Part shown: one piece after another, positions 1 through 6,048 of the stretch
How positions within the stretch are numbered: the first letter of the stretch is position 1
How the letters are laid out: each line of letters begins with the position of its first letter
Assembly (NCBI GenBank): GCA_944327405.1
Contig: CALVHK010000063.1
Location: 1-6,230 of the forward strand
DNA length: 6,230 nt
Source of the DNA: an uncultured Bacilli bacterium
Lineage (GTDB): Bacteria > Bacillota_I > Bacilli_A > RF39 > UBA660
Reading direction: 5' to 3'
Translations under genes and position numbers: made by a program
Notes under the pieces: generated by a model
Seen by the model: only the letters and a program-made list of their open reading frames with translations
Database searches by the model: none
What the model was told of the DNA's origin: nothing

Positions 1-249
1 AATAATGGAATTTATGTTCAAGTAATTGATGATGATACTTCTACTACCTTAGTTAGTTCATCAACTGCTGAACTTAAAATTAAAAATGGTGGTAATATCG
101 AAGCAGCTAAAGCTGTAGGTGCTGATATTGCTAAAAAATGTTTAGAGAAAAAGATTAAAACTGTTGTTTTTGATAGAGGTGGATACCTATATCATGGACG
201 TGTTGCTGCTTTAGCTGATGCTGCACGTGAAAACGGTTTGGAATTCTAG
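1..249 (+). CDS. rplR: Large subunit ribosomal protein L18 (uL18), 3' part
   Basis: Open from the first base in frame 1, this codes for the last 82 residues before a TAG stop; the start lies left of the window. L18 binds 5S rRNA together with L5 and helps form the central protuberance of the 50S subunit. The C-terminal signature is clear: a [14 protein letters not shown] stretch followed by [13 protein letters not shown], which is the typical L18 ending. Full-length L18 is about 118-120 residues, so roughly two thirds is present. It lies 16 nt before rpsE, as in the spc operon of most bacteria. Nothing looks broken; the truncation is only the window edge. Identification is by family sequence and gene order. 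Confidence 0.97.
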   Translation, partial: NNGIYVQVIDDDTSTTLVSSSTAELKIKNGGNIEAAKAVGADIAKKCLEKKIKTVVFDRGGYLYHGRVAALADAARENGLEF

Positions 250-265
250 AGTGGAGGATTAAGTT

Positions 266-766
266 ATGCCAAAAAAGAACGATAATAAGAAAAATTTATT
301 AGAAGAGAAAGTTATCTCTATTGGTAGAGTAACAAAAGTTACTAAAGGTGGTAGACACTTTAGATTCTCAGCTACTGTTGTAGTTGGTAACCGTAGAGGA
401 TTAGTTGGAATTGGTACAGGAAAAGCGAATGAAGTACCTGAAGCTATTAAGAAGGCTTTACAAGCTGCTAATAAGAATGTTGTTAAAGTATCTTTAATGG
501 ATAATAGAACAATACCTCATGAAGCAACTAGTAAAGTAGGTAGAGCTGTTGTAATGGTTAAACCAGCACGCGTTGGTACCGGAATCATTGCTGGTGGTGC
601 TGCTCGTGCAGTATTAGAGCTCGCTGGTGTTAAAGACATCGTATCGAAATCACTTGGTTCTAATACAAAGATCAATGTAGCTAAAGCAACACTAGAAGCT
701 TTAAAATCACAAAAGAGTCCTGCTAAGATAGCAGCTCTACGTGGTAAGAAAGTGGAGGAGTTATAA
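266..766 (+). CDS. rpsE: Small subunit ribosomal protein S5 (uS5)
   Basis: This codes for 166 residues, the usual S5 length. S5 sits at the back of the 30S subunit near the mRNA entry tunnel and contributes to decoding accuracy. The N-terminal double-stranded-RNA-binding-like domain spans about residues 11-75 and carries the [15 protein letters not shown] signature (47-61). The C-terminal domain, about 85-155, carries TIPHE (82-86), KPA (99-101) and GTGIIAGG (104-111). The ATG at 266 has a GGAGG at 253-257, 8 nt upstream. The segment before KPA ([10 protein letters not shown]) departs somewhat from the more common GKFGA-type sequence, which I read as lineage divergence. There is no C-terminal extension resembling L30, although the L30 gene expected next is missing. 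The stop overlaps the leader of rplO, which starts 1 nt later. Confidence 0.98.
   Translation: MPKKNDNKKNLLEEKVISIGRVTKVTKGGRHFRFSATVVVGNRRGLVGIGTGKANEVPEAIKKALQAANKNVVKVSLMDNRTIPHEATSKVGRAVVMVKPARVGTGIIAGGAARAVLELAGVKDIVSKSLGSNTKINVAKATLEALKSQKSPAKIAALRGKKVEEL
754..758 (+). promoter_or_regulatory. Ribosome binding site that fixes the rplO start
   Basis: A GGAGG inside the last codons of rpsE lies 9 nt before the ATG at 768. The in-frame GTG at 741 has no such site, and starting there would add nine residues (MVRKWRSYN) before the canonical MKLESL start of L15. The placement suggests that rplO translation is coupled to rpsE. Confidence 0.85.
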
Positions 767-767
767 T

Positions 768-1211
768 ATGAAGTTAGAATCATTACCTAAATCAAACGAA
801 ACAAAGGCTCGTAAAAGAGTTGGTCGTGGACCAGGAAGTGGCATGGGTAAGACTTCTACTCGTGGACAAAAAGGTCAAAAGTCTAGAAGTGGAGCAAGTA
901 TTAGTGCTTGGTTCCAAGGTGGACAAACTCCTATTTACAGAAGAATTCCAAAAAGAGGATTTAATAATGCACGTTTTGAAACAAAGTTTGCAACCATTAA
1001 TATAAGTGATTTAGAACGTTTCTTTAATGACGGTGATGTTGTTACTCCAGAAGTACTAAAGACGCGAGGAATTATTAAAAAACAACTTAACGGTGTTAAA
1101 GTATTAGCAAATGGAGAATTAACTAAGAAATTAACAGTTAAAGCTCAAAGATTCTCATCAGCCTCTGTTACAAAAATAGAAAATGCTGGCGGTAAAGCTG
1201 AGGTGATTTAG
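768..1211 (+). CDS. rplO: Large subunit ribosomal protein L15 (uL15)
   Basis: From the ATG at 768 this codes for 147 residues, the normal L15 length. L15 is a 23S rRNA binding protein important in late 50S assembly. The basic glycine-rich N-terminal tail is typical: KRVGRGPGSGMGKTS (16-30), RGQKGQKSRSG (32-42), then GGQTPIYRRIPKRGF (51-65). The globular C-terminal domain follows and ends in GGKAEVI. The family starts with MKL plus a short acidic/polar stretch, which supports 768 over the in-frame GTG at 741. In Bacillota the gene before rplO is normally rpmD; here rpsE ends only 1 nt upstream, so L30 is absent at this locus. Residues 44-49 (SISAWF) replace the more common RPGF-type sequence before the GGQ motif. 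The TAG stop directly abuts the secY ATG. Confidence 0.97.
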   Translation: MKLESLPKSNETKARKRVGRGPGSGMGKTSTRGQKGQKSRSGASISAWFQGGQTPIYRRIPKRGFNNARFETKFATINISDLERFFNDGDVVTPEVLKTRGIIKKQLNGVKVLANGELTKKLTVKAQRFSSASVTKIENAGGKAEVI

Positions 1212-2474
1212 ATGTTTAAAGGAATTACCAAAATATTTAGTAAGTCAAATAAAGATCTAAGAAAAAGAATTTATTTTACCATCTTCTGTTTAGGATTCTT
1301 TGCTTTAGGAATTAATGTTACCATTCCTTGGGCTTCTACTATTTATGAAGAGTTAGGTTTCTTAGAAATATTTAACTTGATGAGTGGTGGAGGATTGCAG
1401 AGTTTCTCTATCTTTGGACTCGGTGTAAGTCCATATATTACAGCGAGTATTATTACTCAGTTATTACAAATGGATATCATTCCTTATTTCAAAGATTTGA
1501 AAGAACAAGGTTATGTTGGTAGACAAAAATTAAATAAGATTACTAGATATTTAGGTATTATTATTGCCTTTATACAAGCATATGCGATTAGTGTCTTCTA
1601 TTTAGATGGTGCTAGTGTTATGGATATGCTTAAAACAAGTTTAGTAATGACTGCTGGTACAGCATTCTTACTATGGATGGGTGATCAGATTACCCAAAAG
1701 GGTATTGGTAATGGCCAATCTTTACTTATCATGGCTGGTATCTTAATTAGTATGCCTAGTGTATTTACAAGTGTGTATAACACATTTATTAATGGTAGTA
1801 TGGAGATTGGACTAGGAATTACTTTATTTATTGTATATATTATTTGTTATATTTTAATTATTGTGGGTATTATTTGGATTCAAATTGCCGAAAGACGAAT
1901 TCCAATTCAATACTCTAATCGGACAACGAGTGCGTATGGGGCTCAACAATCTTTCTTGCCTATTAAGATTAATAGTGCAGGTGTTATCCCTGTAATATTC
2001 GCATCCGTTATTACAACAATACCGGGAACGATTGTTACCTTAATTGGTAATGAGAGTGCTATAAATTTTGTTAATAACTATATTATTTATACTTCACCTA
2101 CAGGATTCTTACTTTATATTGTTCTAATATTTGTGTTCTCATATTTCTATACATTCTTAACAATGAATCCAGAAGAGATGAGTAAGAACTTGAATAAAAA
2201 TGGTGGATATATTCCAGGTGTTAGACCGGGTGCTGATACAAGTAATTATATTAGCAAAACATTATCTAGACTTACCGTAGTGGGAGCTATATTCTTGGTT
2301 ATTTTAGCAGGACTTCCTGTTTTAATATCAAGTTTCTCAGGCCTTCCATCTAGTGTTAGTTTAGGCGGCACGGGAATATTAATCGTTGTTGGTGTTGTTA
2401 TTGAAACATATAAACAGATAGATAGCAGTTTAACTGCAAGAAGTTATGCTGAACGGAAGAAGAGGTATCGGTAA
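1212..2474 (+). CDS. secY: Protein translocase subunit SecY
   Basis: SecY is the channel of the Sec translocon in the cytoplasmic membrane, passing or inserting proteins delivered by SecA or the signal recognition particle. At 420 residues it is close to the usual 420-440. About ten hydrophobic segments can be placed, near residues 19-38, 69-87, 112-130, 142-156, 170-182, 200-222, 255-278, 296-316, 352-373 and 385-399. Family motifs: plug region and GLGVSPYITASII (69-81), WMGDQITQKGIGNGQSL (155-171), the cytoplasmic loop with RRIPIQY (228-234), NSAGVIPVIFAS (254-265), and NPEEMSKNL (319-327) plus GGYIPGVRPG (331-340). R338 matches the Arg essential in E. coli SecY (R357). The start has no gap from rplO; an AGGTGA at 1201-1206 inside rplO can serve as its ribosome binding site. 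The basic C-terminal tail (ERKKRYR) is encoded partly by rare CGG/AGG codons, and that DNA also forms the adk ribosome binding site. Confidence 0.98.
   Translation: MFKGITKIFSKSNKDLRKRIYFTIFCLGFFALGINVTIPWASTIYEELGFLEIFNLMSGGGLQSFSIFGLGVSPYITASIITQLLQMDIIPYFKDLKEQGYVGRQKLNKITRYLGIIIAFIQAYAISVFYLDGASVMDMLKTSLVMTAGTAFLLWMGDQITQKGIGNGQSLLIMAGILISMPSVFTSVYNTFINGSMEIGLGITLFIVYIICYILIIVGIIWIQIAERRIPIQYSNRTTSAYGAQQSFLPIKINSAGVIPVIFASVITTIPGTIVTLIGNESAINFVNNYIIYTSPTGFLLYIVLIFVFSYFYTFLTMNPEEMSKNLNKNGGYIPGVRPGADTSNYISKTLSRLTVVGAIFLVILAGLPVLISSFSGLPSSVSLGGTGILIVVGVVIETYKQIDSSLTARSYAERKKRYR
2461..2465 (+). promoter_or_regulatory. adk ribosome binding site inside the 3' end of secY
   Basis: AGAGG, preceded by purine-rich GGAAGA, lies 8 nt before the adk ATG at 2474 and within the last five codons of secY. 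The secY stop and adk start share one base (TAATG). This layout favours termination-reinitiation coupling, an inference from the layout alone. Confidence 0.7.
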
Positions 2475-3133
2475 TGAAAAACATCATCTTTATCGCACCT
2501 CCTTCTGCCGGTAAAGGCACAATTAGCGATTATTTCGTTAAACATTATGGTTATGAACATTTATCGACAGGAGACTTGCTTCGTAGTGAAGTTGCTAGAG
2601 GAACTAACCTTGGAAAAGAGATTAATGATATTATTTCGAAAGGAAATCTTGTTTCGGATGAACTCATTATTCGTTTAGTATCACAAGAGTTAGAGAAACT
2701 AAAAGACAAACCATTTATTTTGGATGGTTTTCCAAGAACTTTAGCTCAAGCAGAAGAGTTAGATCAAATGCTCGTAACATTAGGAGTATCTCACAATGTG
2801 GTGATTTATTTGGATGTTCCTTTAGATATAGCAATGGCTCGGGCATTAGGACGTGTTGTTTGTCCGAAGTGTAAGAGAAGCTATAACATCAATAATCCGA
2901 AGCTTTCGCCACAAAAGAATAATATTTGTGATGATTGTGGTACCATACTTGAAAGAAGAAGTGACGATACAGAAGAAACTTTCCGTAAACGCTATGAAAC
3001 TTTTTTAACAAGTACAATCCCAATTACCCAGTTTTATCAAAATAAAGGAATGTTGGTTAAAGTAGATGCTACCGATGAATTAGAACTGATTTATGAAAAA
3101 ATTCTTTCTTTAACTAAACAAGATGAAGCATAA
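2474..3133 (+). CDS. adk: Adenylate kinase, zinc-type long LID form, with altered P-loop
   Basis: Adenylate kinase catalyses ATP + AMP = 2 ADP in the cytosol. At 219 residues it is a long (LID-containing) form, typically 212-220. Visible motifs: P-loop APPSAGKGT (8-16), AMP-binding STGDLLRSE (31-39), LDGFPRT (83-89) with R88, LID arginines in ARALGR (R123, R127), and ERRSDD (160-165) with R171/R173 downstream. The LID carries four cysteines, C130-x2-C133 and C152-x2-C155, the zinc site typical of Gram-positive adenylate kinases. The odd point is the P-loop: the usual G-x-P-G-x-G-K-G-T-Q reads A8-P-P-S11-A-G-K-G-T-I17, so both leading glycines and the usual Gln are replaced, while G13, K14, G15 and T16 remain. 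All other catalytic residues I can place are kept, so activity is likely. Its position after secY is normal for Bacillota. The UMP/CMP kinase family is a less likely alternative, given the full LID and context. Confidence 0.95.
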   Translation: MKNIIFIAPPSAGKGTISDYFVKHYGYEHLSTGDLLRSEVARGTNLGKEINDIISKGNLVSDELIIRLVSQELEKLKDKPFILDGFPRTLAQAEELDQMLVTLGVSHNVVIYLDVPLDIAMARALGRVVCPKCKRSYNINNPKLSPQKNNICDDCGTILERRSDDTEETFRKRYETFLTSTIPITQFYQNKGMLVKVDATDELELIYEKILSLTKQDEA

Positions 3134-3151
3134 ATACGGGAGAGTAATTGA

Positions 3152-3919
3152 ATGATTAGTATTAAAAGTGATAGAGAAATAGAACTCATGAGAGAAGCTG
3201 GAAAATTAAACTATCTTACTCATGAAGAAGTTAAGAAGCATCTAAAAATTGGGGTTAAGACTAAAGATTTGGATAAAGTTGCAAATGACTTTATTACTCG
3301 TCATCATGCTAAACCATCTTTTTTGAACTATGAAGGTTACCCAGCAAGTATTTGTGTATCGATTAATGATGAAGTAGTACATGGTATACCGGATAATAGA
3401 AGAATCAAAGATGGTGATGTAGTTTCTATTGATATTGGTGTAGAAATACATGGGTATCATAGTGATGCTGCGAGAACCTATGTTGTTGGGGAAGCAAGTA
3501 AAGAAGTATGTGATTTGGTTAAAAATACGGAATTAGCATTATATGCAGGCTTGCAAAAAATCCATGAAGGTGCTAAAATAGGAGATATTGGAGCTGCTAT
3601 TGAAGAGTTTGCACATAAACATGGGTTAAGTGTAGTAGAAGAACTTGTCGGTCATGGAGTTGGAACCAATATTCATGAAGATCCCGATGTTCCTAATTAT
3701 GGAAAGGCTGGAACGGGTGTTACCTTAAGATCTGGTATGGTTCTGGCAGTAGAACCAATGCTTAATCTAGGTGAGAGGTATGTCTATCTTCATGATGATG
3801 ATTGGACGATTTCAACCGATGATGGAAGTCCAAGCGCACATTTCGAACATACCGTTGTCGTTACAAATAGTGGATATAAAATATTAACAGGAGAGATTAG
3901 TGATGAAGAAAAACTATAA
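3152..3919 (+). CDS. map: Methionine aminopeptidase, type I
   Basis: This cytosolic metalloenzyme removes the initiator Met from nascent proteins whose second residue is small; S5, S13 and S11 in this window (starting MP or MA) would be typical substrates. It has 255 residues, standard for the short bacterial type Ia form without an N-terminal zinc extension or type II insert. All five metal ligands are present with family spacing: D94 (SIDIG), D105 (HSDAART), H168 (GHGVG), E201 (AVEPM) and E232 (HFEHT). The substrate histidines H77 (VVHGIP) and H175 are also present. A GGGAGAG at 3138-3144 precedes the ATG at 3152; this is somewhat weaker than the GGAGG used by the ribosomal protein genes. 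The gene follows adk after 18 nt, and its last 17 nt overlap infA. The KOW-domain gene found between map and infA in some Bacillus species is absent. Confidence 0.98.
   Translation: MISIKSDREIELMREAGKLNYLTHEEVKKHLKIGVKTKDLDKVANDFITRHHAKPSFLNYEGYPASICVSINDEVVHGIPDNRRIKDGDVVSIDIGVEIHGYHSDAARTYVVGEASKEVCDLVKNTELALYAGLQKIHEGAKIGDIGAAIEEFAHKHGLSVVEELVGHGVGTNIHEDPDVPNYGKAGTGVTLRSGMVLAVEPMLNLGERYVYLHDDDWTISTDDGSPSAHFEHTVVVTNSGYKILTGEISDEEKL
3890..3895 (+). promoter_or_regulatory. Ribosome binding site that supports the infA ATG at 3903
   Basis: GGAGAG lies within the map coding sequence, 7 nt before the ATG at 3903 and only 4 nt before the in-frame GTG at 3900. The spacing favours the ATG. It implies that infA translation begins before map has terminated. 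Confidence 0.65.
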
Positions 3920-4154
3920 AAATGATGTTAACGAAAAAACGAAGGAAGAAAAAATTGAAGTAGAAGGTAAAGTAGTAGAAGTCCTTAAGGGCAGTGATTA
4001 CTTAGTGGAACTTCAAAATGGATTTACTGTAAAAGCCTACGTTTCTGGTAAAATGCGAGTAAATATGATTCGTATTCTACCAGGTGATACAGTAACAATT
4101 GAGCTTTCGCCTTATGATTTAACACGTGGGCGTATAACATGGAATAAAAGATAA
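3903..4154 (+). CDS. infA: Translation initiation factor IF-1 with N-terminal extension
   Basis: IF-1 binds the A site of the 30S subunit during initiation and assists IF-2 and IF-3. From the ATG at 3903 it is 83 residues, against about 72 usually. The single OB-fold is clear: [11 protein letters not shown] (18-28), VELQNG (35-40), [15 protein letters not shown] (48-62) and [12 protein letters not shown] (67-78). The common start MAK-E-D-x-IEVEG aligns with residues 12-22, leaving about 11 extra, highly charged residues ([11 protein letters not shown]) that overlap the end of map. I chose 3903 because it is an ATG spaced 7 nt from GGAGAG; the GTG at 3900 would add one Met-coded residue only. 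There is no other in-frame ATG or GTG before the OB-fold. An in-frame ATT at 3954 preceded by AAGGAAG is a remote alternative that would give a slightly short IF-1. Product identity is secure; the exact start is less so. Confidence 0.95.
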   Translation: MKKNYKNDVNEKTKEEKIEVEGKVVEVLKGSDYLVELQNGFTVKAYVSGKMRVNMIRILPGDTVTIELSPYDLTRGRITWNKR

Positions 4155-4167
4155 TGGAGGTATTATT

Positions 4168-4281
4168 ATGAAAGTTAGACCATCAGTAAAAAAAATTTGT
4201 AAAAAATGCAAAATTATTAGAAGAAAAGGAAAAGTTATGGTTATTTGTGAAAATCCAAAACACAAACAAACCCAAGGTTAA
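4168..4281 (+). CDS. rpmJ: Large subunit ribosomal protein L36 (bL36), zinc-binding form
   Basis: A small frame of 37 residues begins at the ATG at 4168, 7 nt after a GGAGG at 4156-4160, and ends with TAA. It starts [11 protein letters not shown] and is rich in Lys and Arg, as expected for L36, which stabilises 23S rRNA late in 50S assembly. The zinc ribbon is complete: C11-x2-C14-x12-C27-x4-H32. This makes it the C+ form rather than the zinc-independent paralog used during zinc starvation. Length (37-38 residues) and position between infA and rpsM are exactly those of Bacillota. The tail KHKQTQG is close to the usual KHKQRQG. It is 13 nt from each neighbour. Confidence 0.98.
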   Translation: MKVRPSVKKICKKCKIIRRKGKVMVICENPKHKQTQG

Positions 4282-4294
4282 TTAAGGAGGAAAT

Positions 4295-4669
4295 ATGGCA
4301 CGTATTAAGAATATTGAATTACCAAGTGAAAAACAAATATGGATTGGCTTAACGGCTATCTATGGTATTGGTAAGAGCTTAGGTAAAACGATTTGTTTAA
4401 ACGCAGAAGTTAATCCGGAAACAAAAGTTAAGGATTTAACAGATGAAGAAGTTGCTCGTTTGCGTAAAGAAGTAGATAATCATGTTGTTGAAGGTGATTT
4501 ACGTCGTAACGTACAAATGAGTATCAAGAATAAAATGGAAATTAACTGCTACCAAGGTGTAAGACATAAAAAAGGTCTTCCTGTTCGCGGACAAAGAACG
4601 AATAGAAACGCTCATACTCGTAAGGGTAGAGGTAAAGTAGTAGCTAACAAGAAAAAAGTAGGAAAGTAG
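4295..4669 (+). CDS. rpsM: Small subunit ribosomal protein S13 (uS13)
   Basis: S13 lies in the 30S head, contacts the P-site tRNA through its C-terminal tail and forms bridges with L5 of the 50S subunit. At 124 residues it is of normal length (118-125). The start MARIKNIELP, the helix-two-turn-helix region with YGIGKSLGKTI (23-33), VEGDLRR (65-71), GVRHKKGLPVRGQRT (88-102) and the basic tail after AHTRKG (106-111) identify it. The usual EIG[CS]YRG reads EINCYQG (82-88), so a normally conserved Gly and Arg are Asn and Gln. The ribosome binding site AAGGAGG at 4284-4290 is strong but only 4 nt from the ATG. The 13-nt gap from rpmJ leaves no room for the S4-binding pseudoknot that regulates the E. 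coli alpha operon at this point. Confidence 0.98.
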   Translation: MARIKNIELPSEKQIWIGLTAIYGIGKSLGKTICLNAEVNPETKVKDLTDEEVARLRKEVDNHVVEGDLRRNVQMSIKNKMEINCYQGVRHKKGLPVRGQRTNRNAHTRKGRGKVVANKKKVGK

Positions 4670-4680
4670 GAGGTTAGATT

Positions 4681-5064
4681 ATGGCATATAATAGAAGAAA
4701 AAGAAAAGTTAAGAAGAATATTCCTGAAGCTGTAGCTCATATTCATTCTACTTATAATAATACAATTGTTACTATTACAGAAAAAGATGGTAGTGTTATA
4801 GCTTGGGCATCAAGTGGTACTATTGGTTATAAAGGAAGTAAAAAGAAAACTCCTTTTGCTGCCGGAATTGCTGCTGATGCTGCTGCTAAAGCGGCACAGG
4901 AACAAGGGGTTAAAAAAGTTGATGTTGTTGTTAAAGGACTAGGTTCAGGAAGAGAGACTGCAATCCGTTCACTTCAAGCAGCAGGTCTAGAAATTACTTC
5001 AATTACTGATGAAACACCAGTTCCACATAATGGTTGTCGTCCACCAAAACGTCCAAGAAATTAA
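4681..5064 (+). CDS. rpsK: Small subunit ribosomal protein S11 (uS11)
   Basis: S11 forms part of the 30S platform beside the Shine-Dalgarno helix and the E site, with S18 and S6 as neighbours. It has 127 residues, within the normal 127-131. Recognisable are [15 protein letters not shown] (19-33), [13 protein letters not shown] (49-61), [20 protein letters not shown] (from 85), and the C-terminal [14 protein letters not shown]. The Asn-Gly pair in HNGC (N117-G118) corresponds to the isoaspartate site known in E. coli S11. L87 stands where Pro is most common (KGPGxGRE becomes KGLGSGRE). AGGAGG at 4668-4673 overlaps the rpsM stop and lies 7 nt before the ATG, suggesting coupling to rpsM. No rpsD follows, unlike in E. 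coli and its relatives; rpoA comes next after 28 nt. Confidence 0.98.
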   Translation: MAYNRRKRKVKKNIPEAVAHIHSTYNNTIVTITEKDGSVIAWASSGTIGYKGSKKKTPFAAGIAADAAAKAAQEQGVKKVDVVVKGLGSGRETAIRSLQAAGLEITSITDETPVPHNGCRPPKRPRN

Positions 5065-5092
5065 TTAGAAAGTTAGAGGAGAGGTTAGAAAT

Positions 5093-6037
5093 ATGATTAG
5101 TTTTGAAAAACCAGAGTACAAAATTAGTGAATACCAAGAGAGTAATCACTATGGAAAATTTGAATTGGAACCCCTTGAAAGAGGTTTTGGAACAACGATT
5201 GGAAATGCTTTAAGAAGAGTAATGCTATCAAGCTTGCCAGGAAGCGCAATTACTTCAGTTAAAATCGAGGGAGTATTACATGAATTCCAAAAGATTGATG
5301 GTGTTGTAGAAGATGTAACAAGTATTGTTTTAGCACTTAAGAACATGATTGTTAAAAATCATACCGATGAAGTTAAAACATTACATCTATTTAAAGATAC
5401 CGAAGGACCTGTTACGGCTGGTGACTTTGAGAAAAATGCTGATGTTGATGTTATTAACCCAGAGCTTGTTATTTGTAACTTAGCCCAGGGTGGTAAGATC
5501 GATATGGAAGTTACTGTCTTTAATGGTAAAGGTTACGTTGATGCAAAAGAAAATAAGAAATTATTTGCAGAAAATAAAGTAGGAGTTATTGCAATTGATT
5601 CTAACTATTCTCCTATTGAACTTGTTAAGTATGAAGTAGAATCTACTCGTGTTGGACAAAATGAAAACTATGATAAATTAACAATCGAAATTAATACCGA
5701 TGGTTCTATTAGCCCAGAGGAATCTATGGCACTTGCTGCTAGAATATTAATTGAACACTTCAATATTATTGCTGATTTAAATAGTATTAGTGATATTACT
5801 GGATTAATGCAAGAAAAGAAAGTGGATACAATTACTAAAACTTTGGAAACTCCAATTGAAGAAATTGAGTTCTCTGTTAGAGCTTATAACTGTCTTAAAA
5901 GAGCAGGTATTCATACTGTTCAAGATCTTATCTCTAAAAGAGAAGTGGAAGTTACTAAGATACGTAATCTAGGTAAGAAATCACTTAAAGAAGTTTTAGA
6001 TAAAGTAGCAGAAATGGGACTTAAATTTAGAGATTAA
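5093..6037 (+). CDS. rpoA: DNA-directed RNA polymerase subunit alpha
   Basis: Alpha dimerises to nucleate RNA polymerase assembly (beta, then beta') and touches UP elements and activators through its C-terminal domain. The 314 residues are typical of Bacillota (about 314). The N-terminal domain, about 1-225, has [26 protein letters not shown] (25-50) in the dimer interface, where R42 matches the assembly-critical E. coli R45, and GVLHEF with DGVVEDV following. After a linker, the C-terminal domain (about 245-314) holds [13 protein letters not shown] (261-273), where R263 matches the DNA-contacting R265 of E. coli and N266 matches N268, and [11 protein letters not shown] (291-301). All DNA-binding residues I can place are present, so UP-element use is plausible. 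The purine-rich leader GAGGAGAGG (5076-5084) supplies the ribosome binding site. The 28-nt gap from rpsK, the longest in the window, shows no hairpin or promoter. Confidence 0.98.
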   Translation: MISFEKPEYKISEYQESNHYGKFELEPLERGFGTTIGNALRRVMLSSLPGSAITSVKIEGVLHEFQKIDGVVEDVTSIVLALKNMIVKNHTDEVKTLHLFKDTEGPVTAGDFEKNADVDVINPELVICNLAQGGKIDMEVTVFNGKGYVDAKENKKLFAENKVGVIAIDSNYSPIELVKYEVESTRVGQNENYDKLTIEINTDGSISPEESMALAARILIEHFNIIADLNSISDITGLMQEKKVDTITKTLETPIEEIEFSVRAYNCLKRAGIHTVQDLISKREVEVTKIRNLGKKSLKEVLDKVAEMGLKFRD

Positions 6038-6048
6038 GGAGGACTAAC

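Noticed and set aside
741..767. In-frame GTG at 741 as the start of rplO, giving 156 residues
   Set aside because: It lies inside rpsE without a ribosome binding site and adds nine residues before the canonical MKL start. The ATG at 768 has a GGAGG at ideal distance.
761..767. TTATAAT as a -10 promoter box
   Set aside because: The sequence about 17 nt upstream (ACGTGG, near 739-744) is nothing like a -35 box, and the bases are explained by the rpsE stop and AT-rich leader.
517..783. Reverse-strand open frame of 88 codons
   Set aside because: It lies antisense to rpsE, which is clearly real. Its protein is not recognisable and has no leader, so it is a shadow of the coding strand.
820..1005. 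Second + strand frame of 61 codons inside rplO
   Set aside because: It overlaps a conserved L15 gene in another frame and resembles no family I know.
3242..3460. Reverse-strand frame of 72 codons within map
   Set aside because: It is antisense to an intact map gene; its Tyr/Ile/Asn-rich sequence is what AT-rich antisense DNA produces.
3900..3902. GTG at 3900 as the infA start
   Set aside because: It is only 4 nt from GGAGAG and is immediately followed by an ATG with better spacing.
4282..4294. S4-type autoregulatory site upstream of rpsM, as in the E. coli alpha operon
   Set aside because: The gap is 13 nt and filled by a ribosome binding site. I see no pseudoknot-forming leader, and the Bacillota gene order differs.
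5065..5092. 28-nt rpsK-rpoA gap as a regulatory element or terminator
   Set aside because: There is no inverted repeat or T-run. The purine-rich sequence is explained by the rpoA ribosome binding site.
5149..5346. Reverse-strand frame of 65 codons within rpoA
   Set aside because: It is antisense to the highly conserved rpoA N-terminal domain, with no start context of its own.
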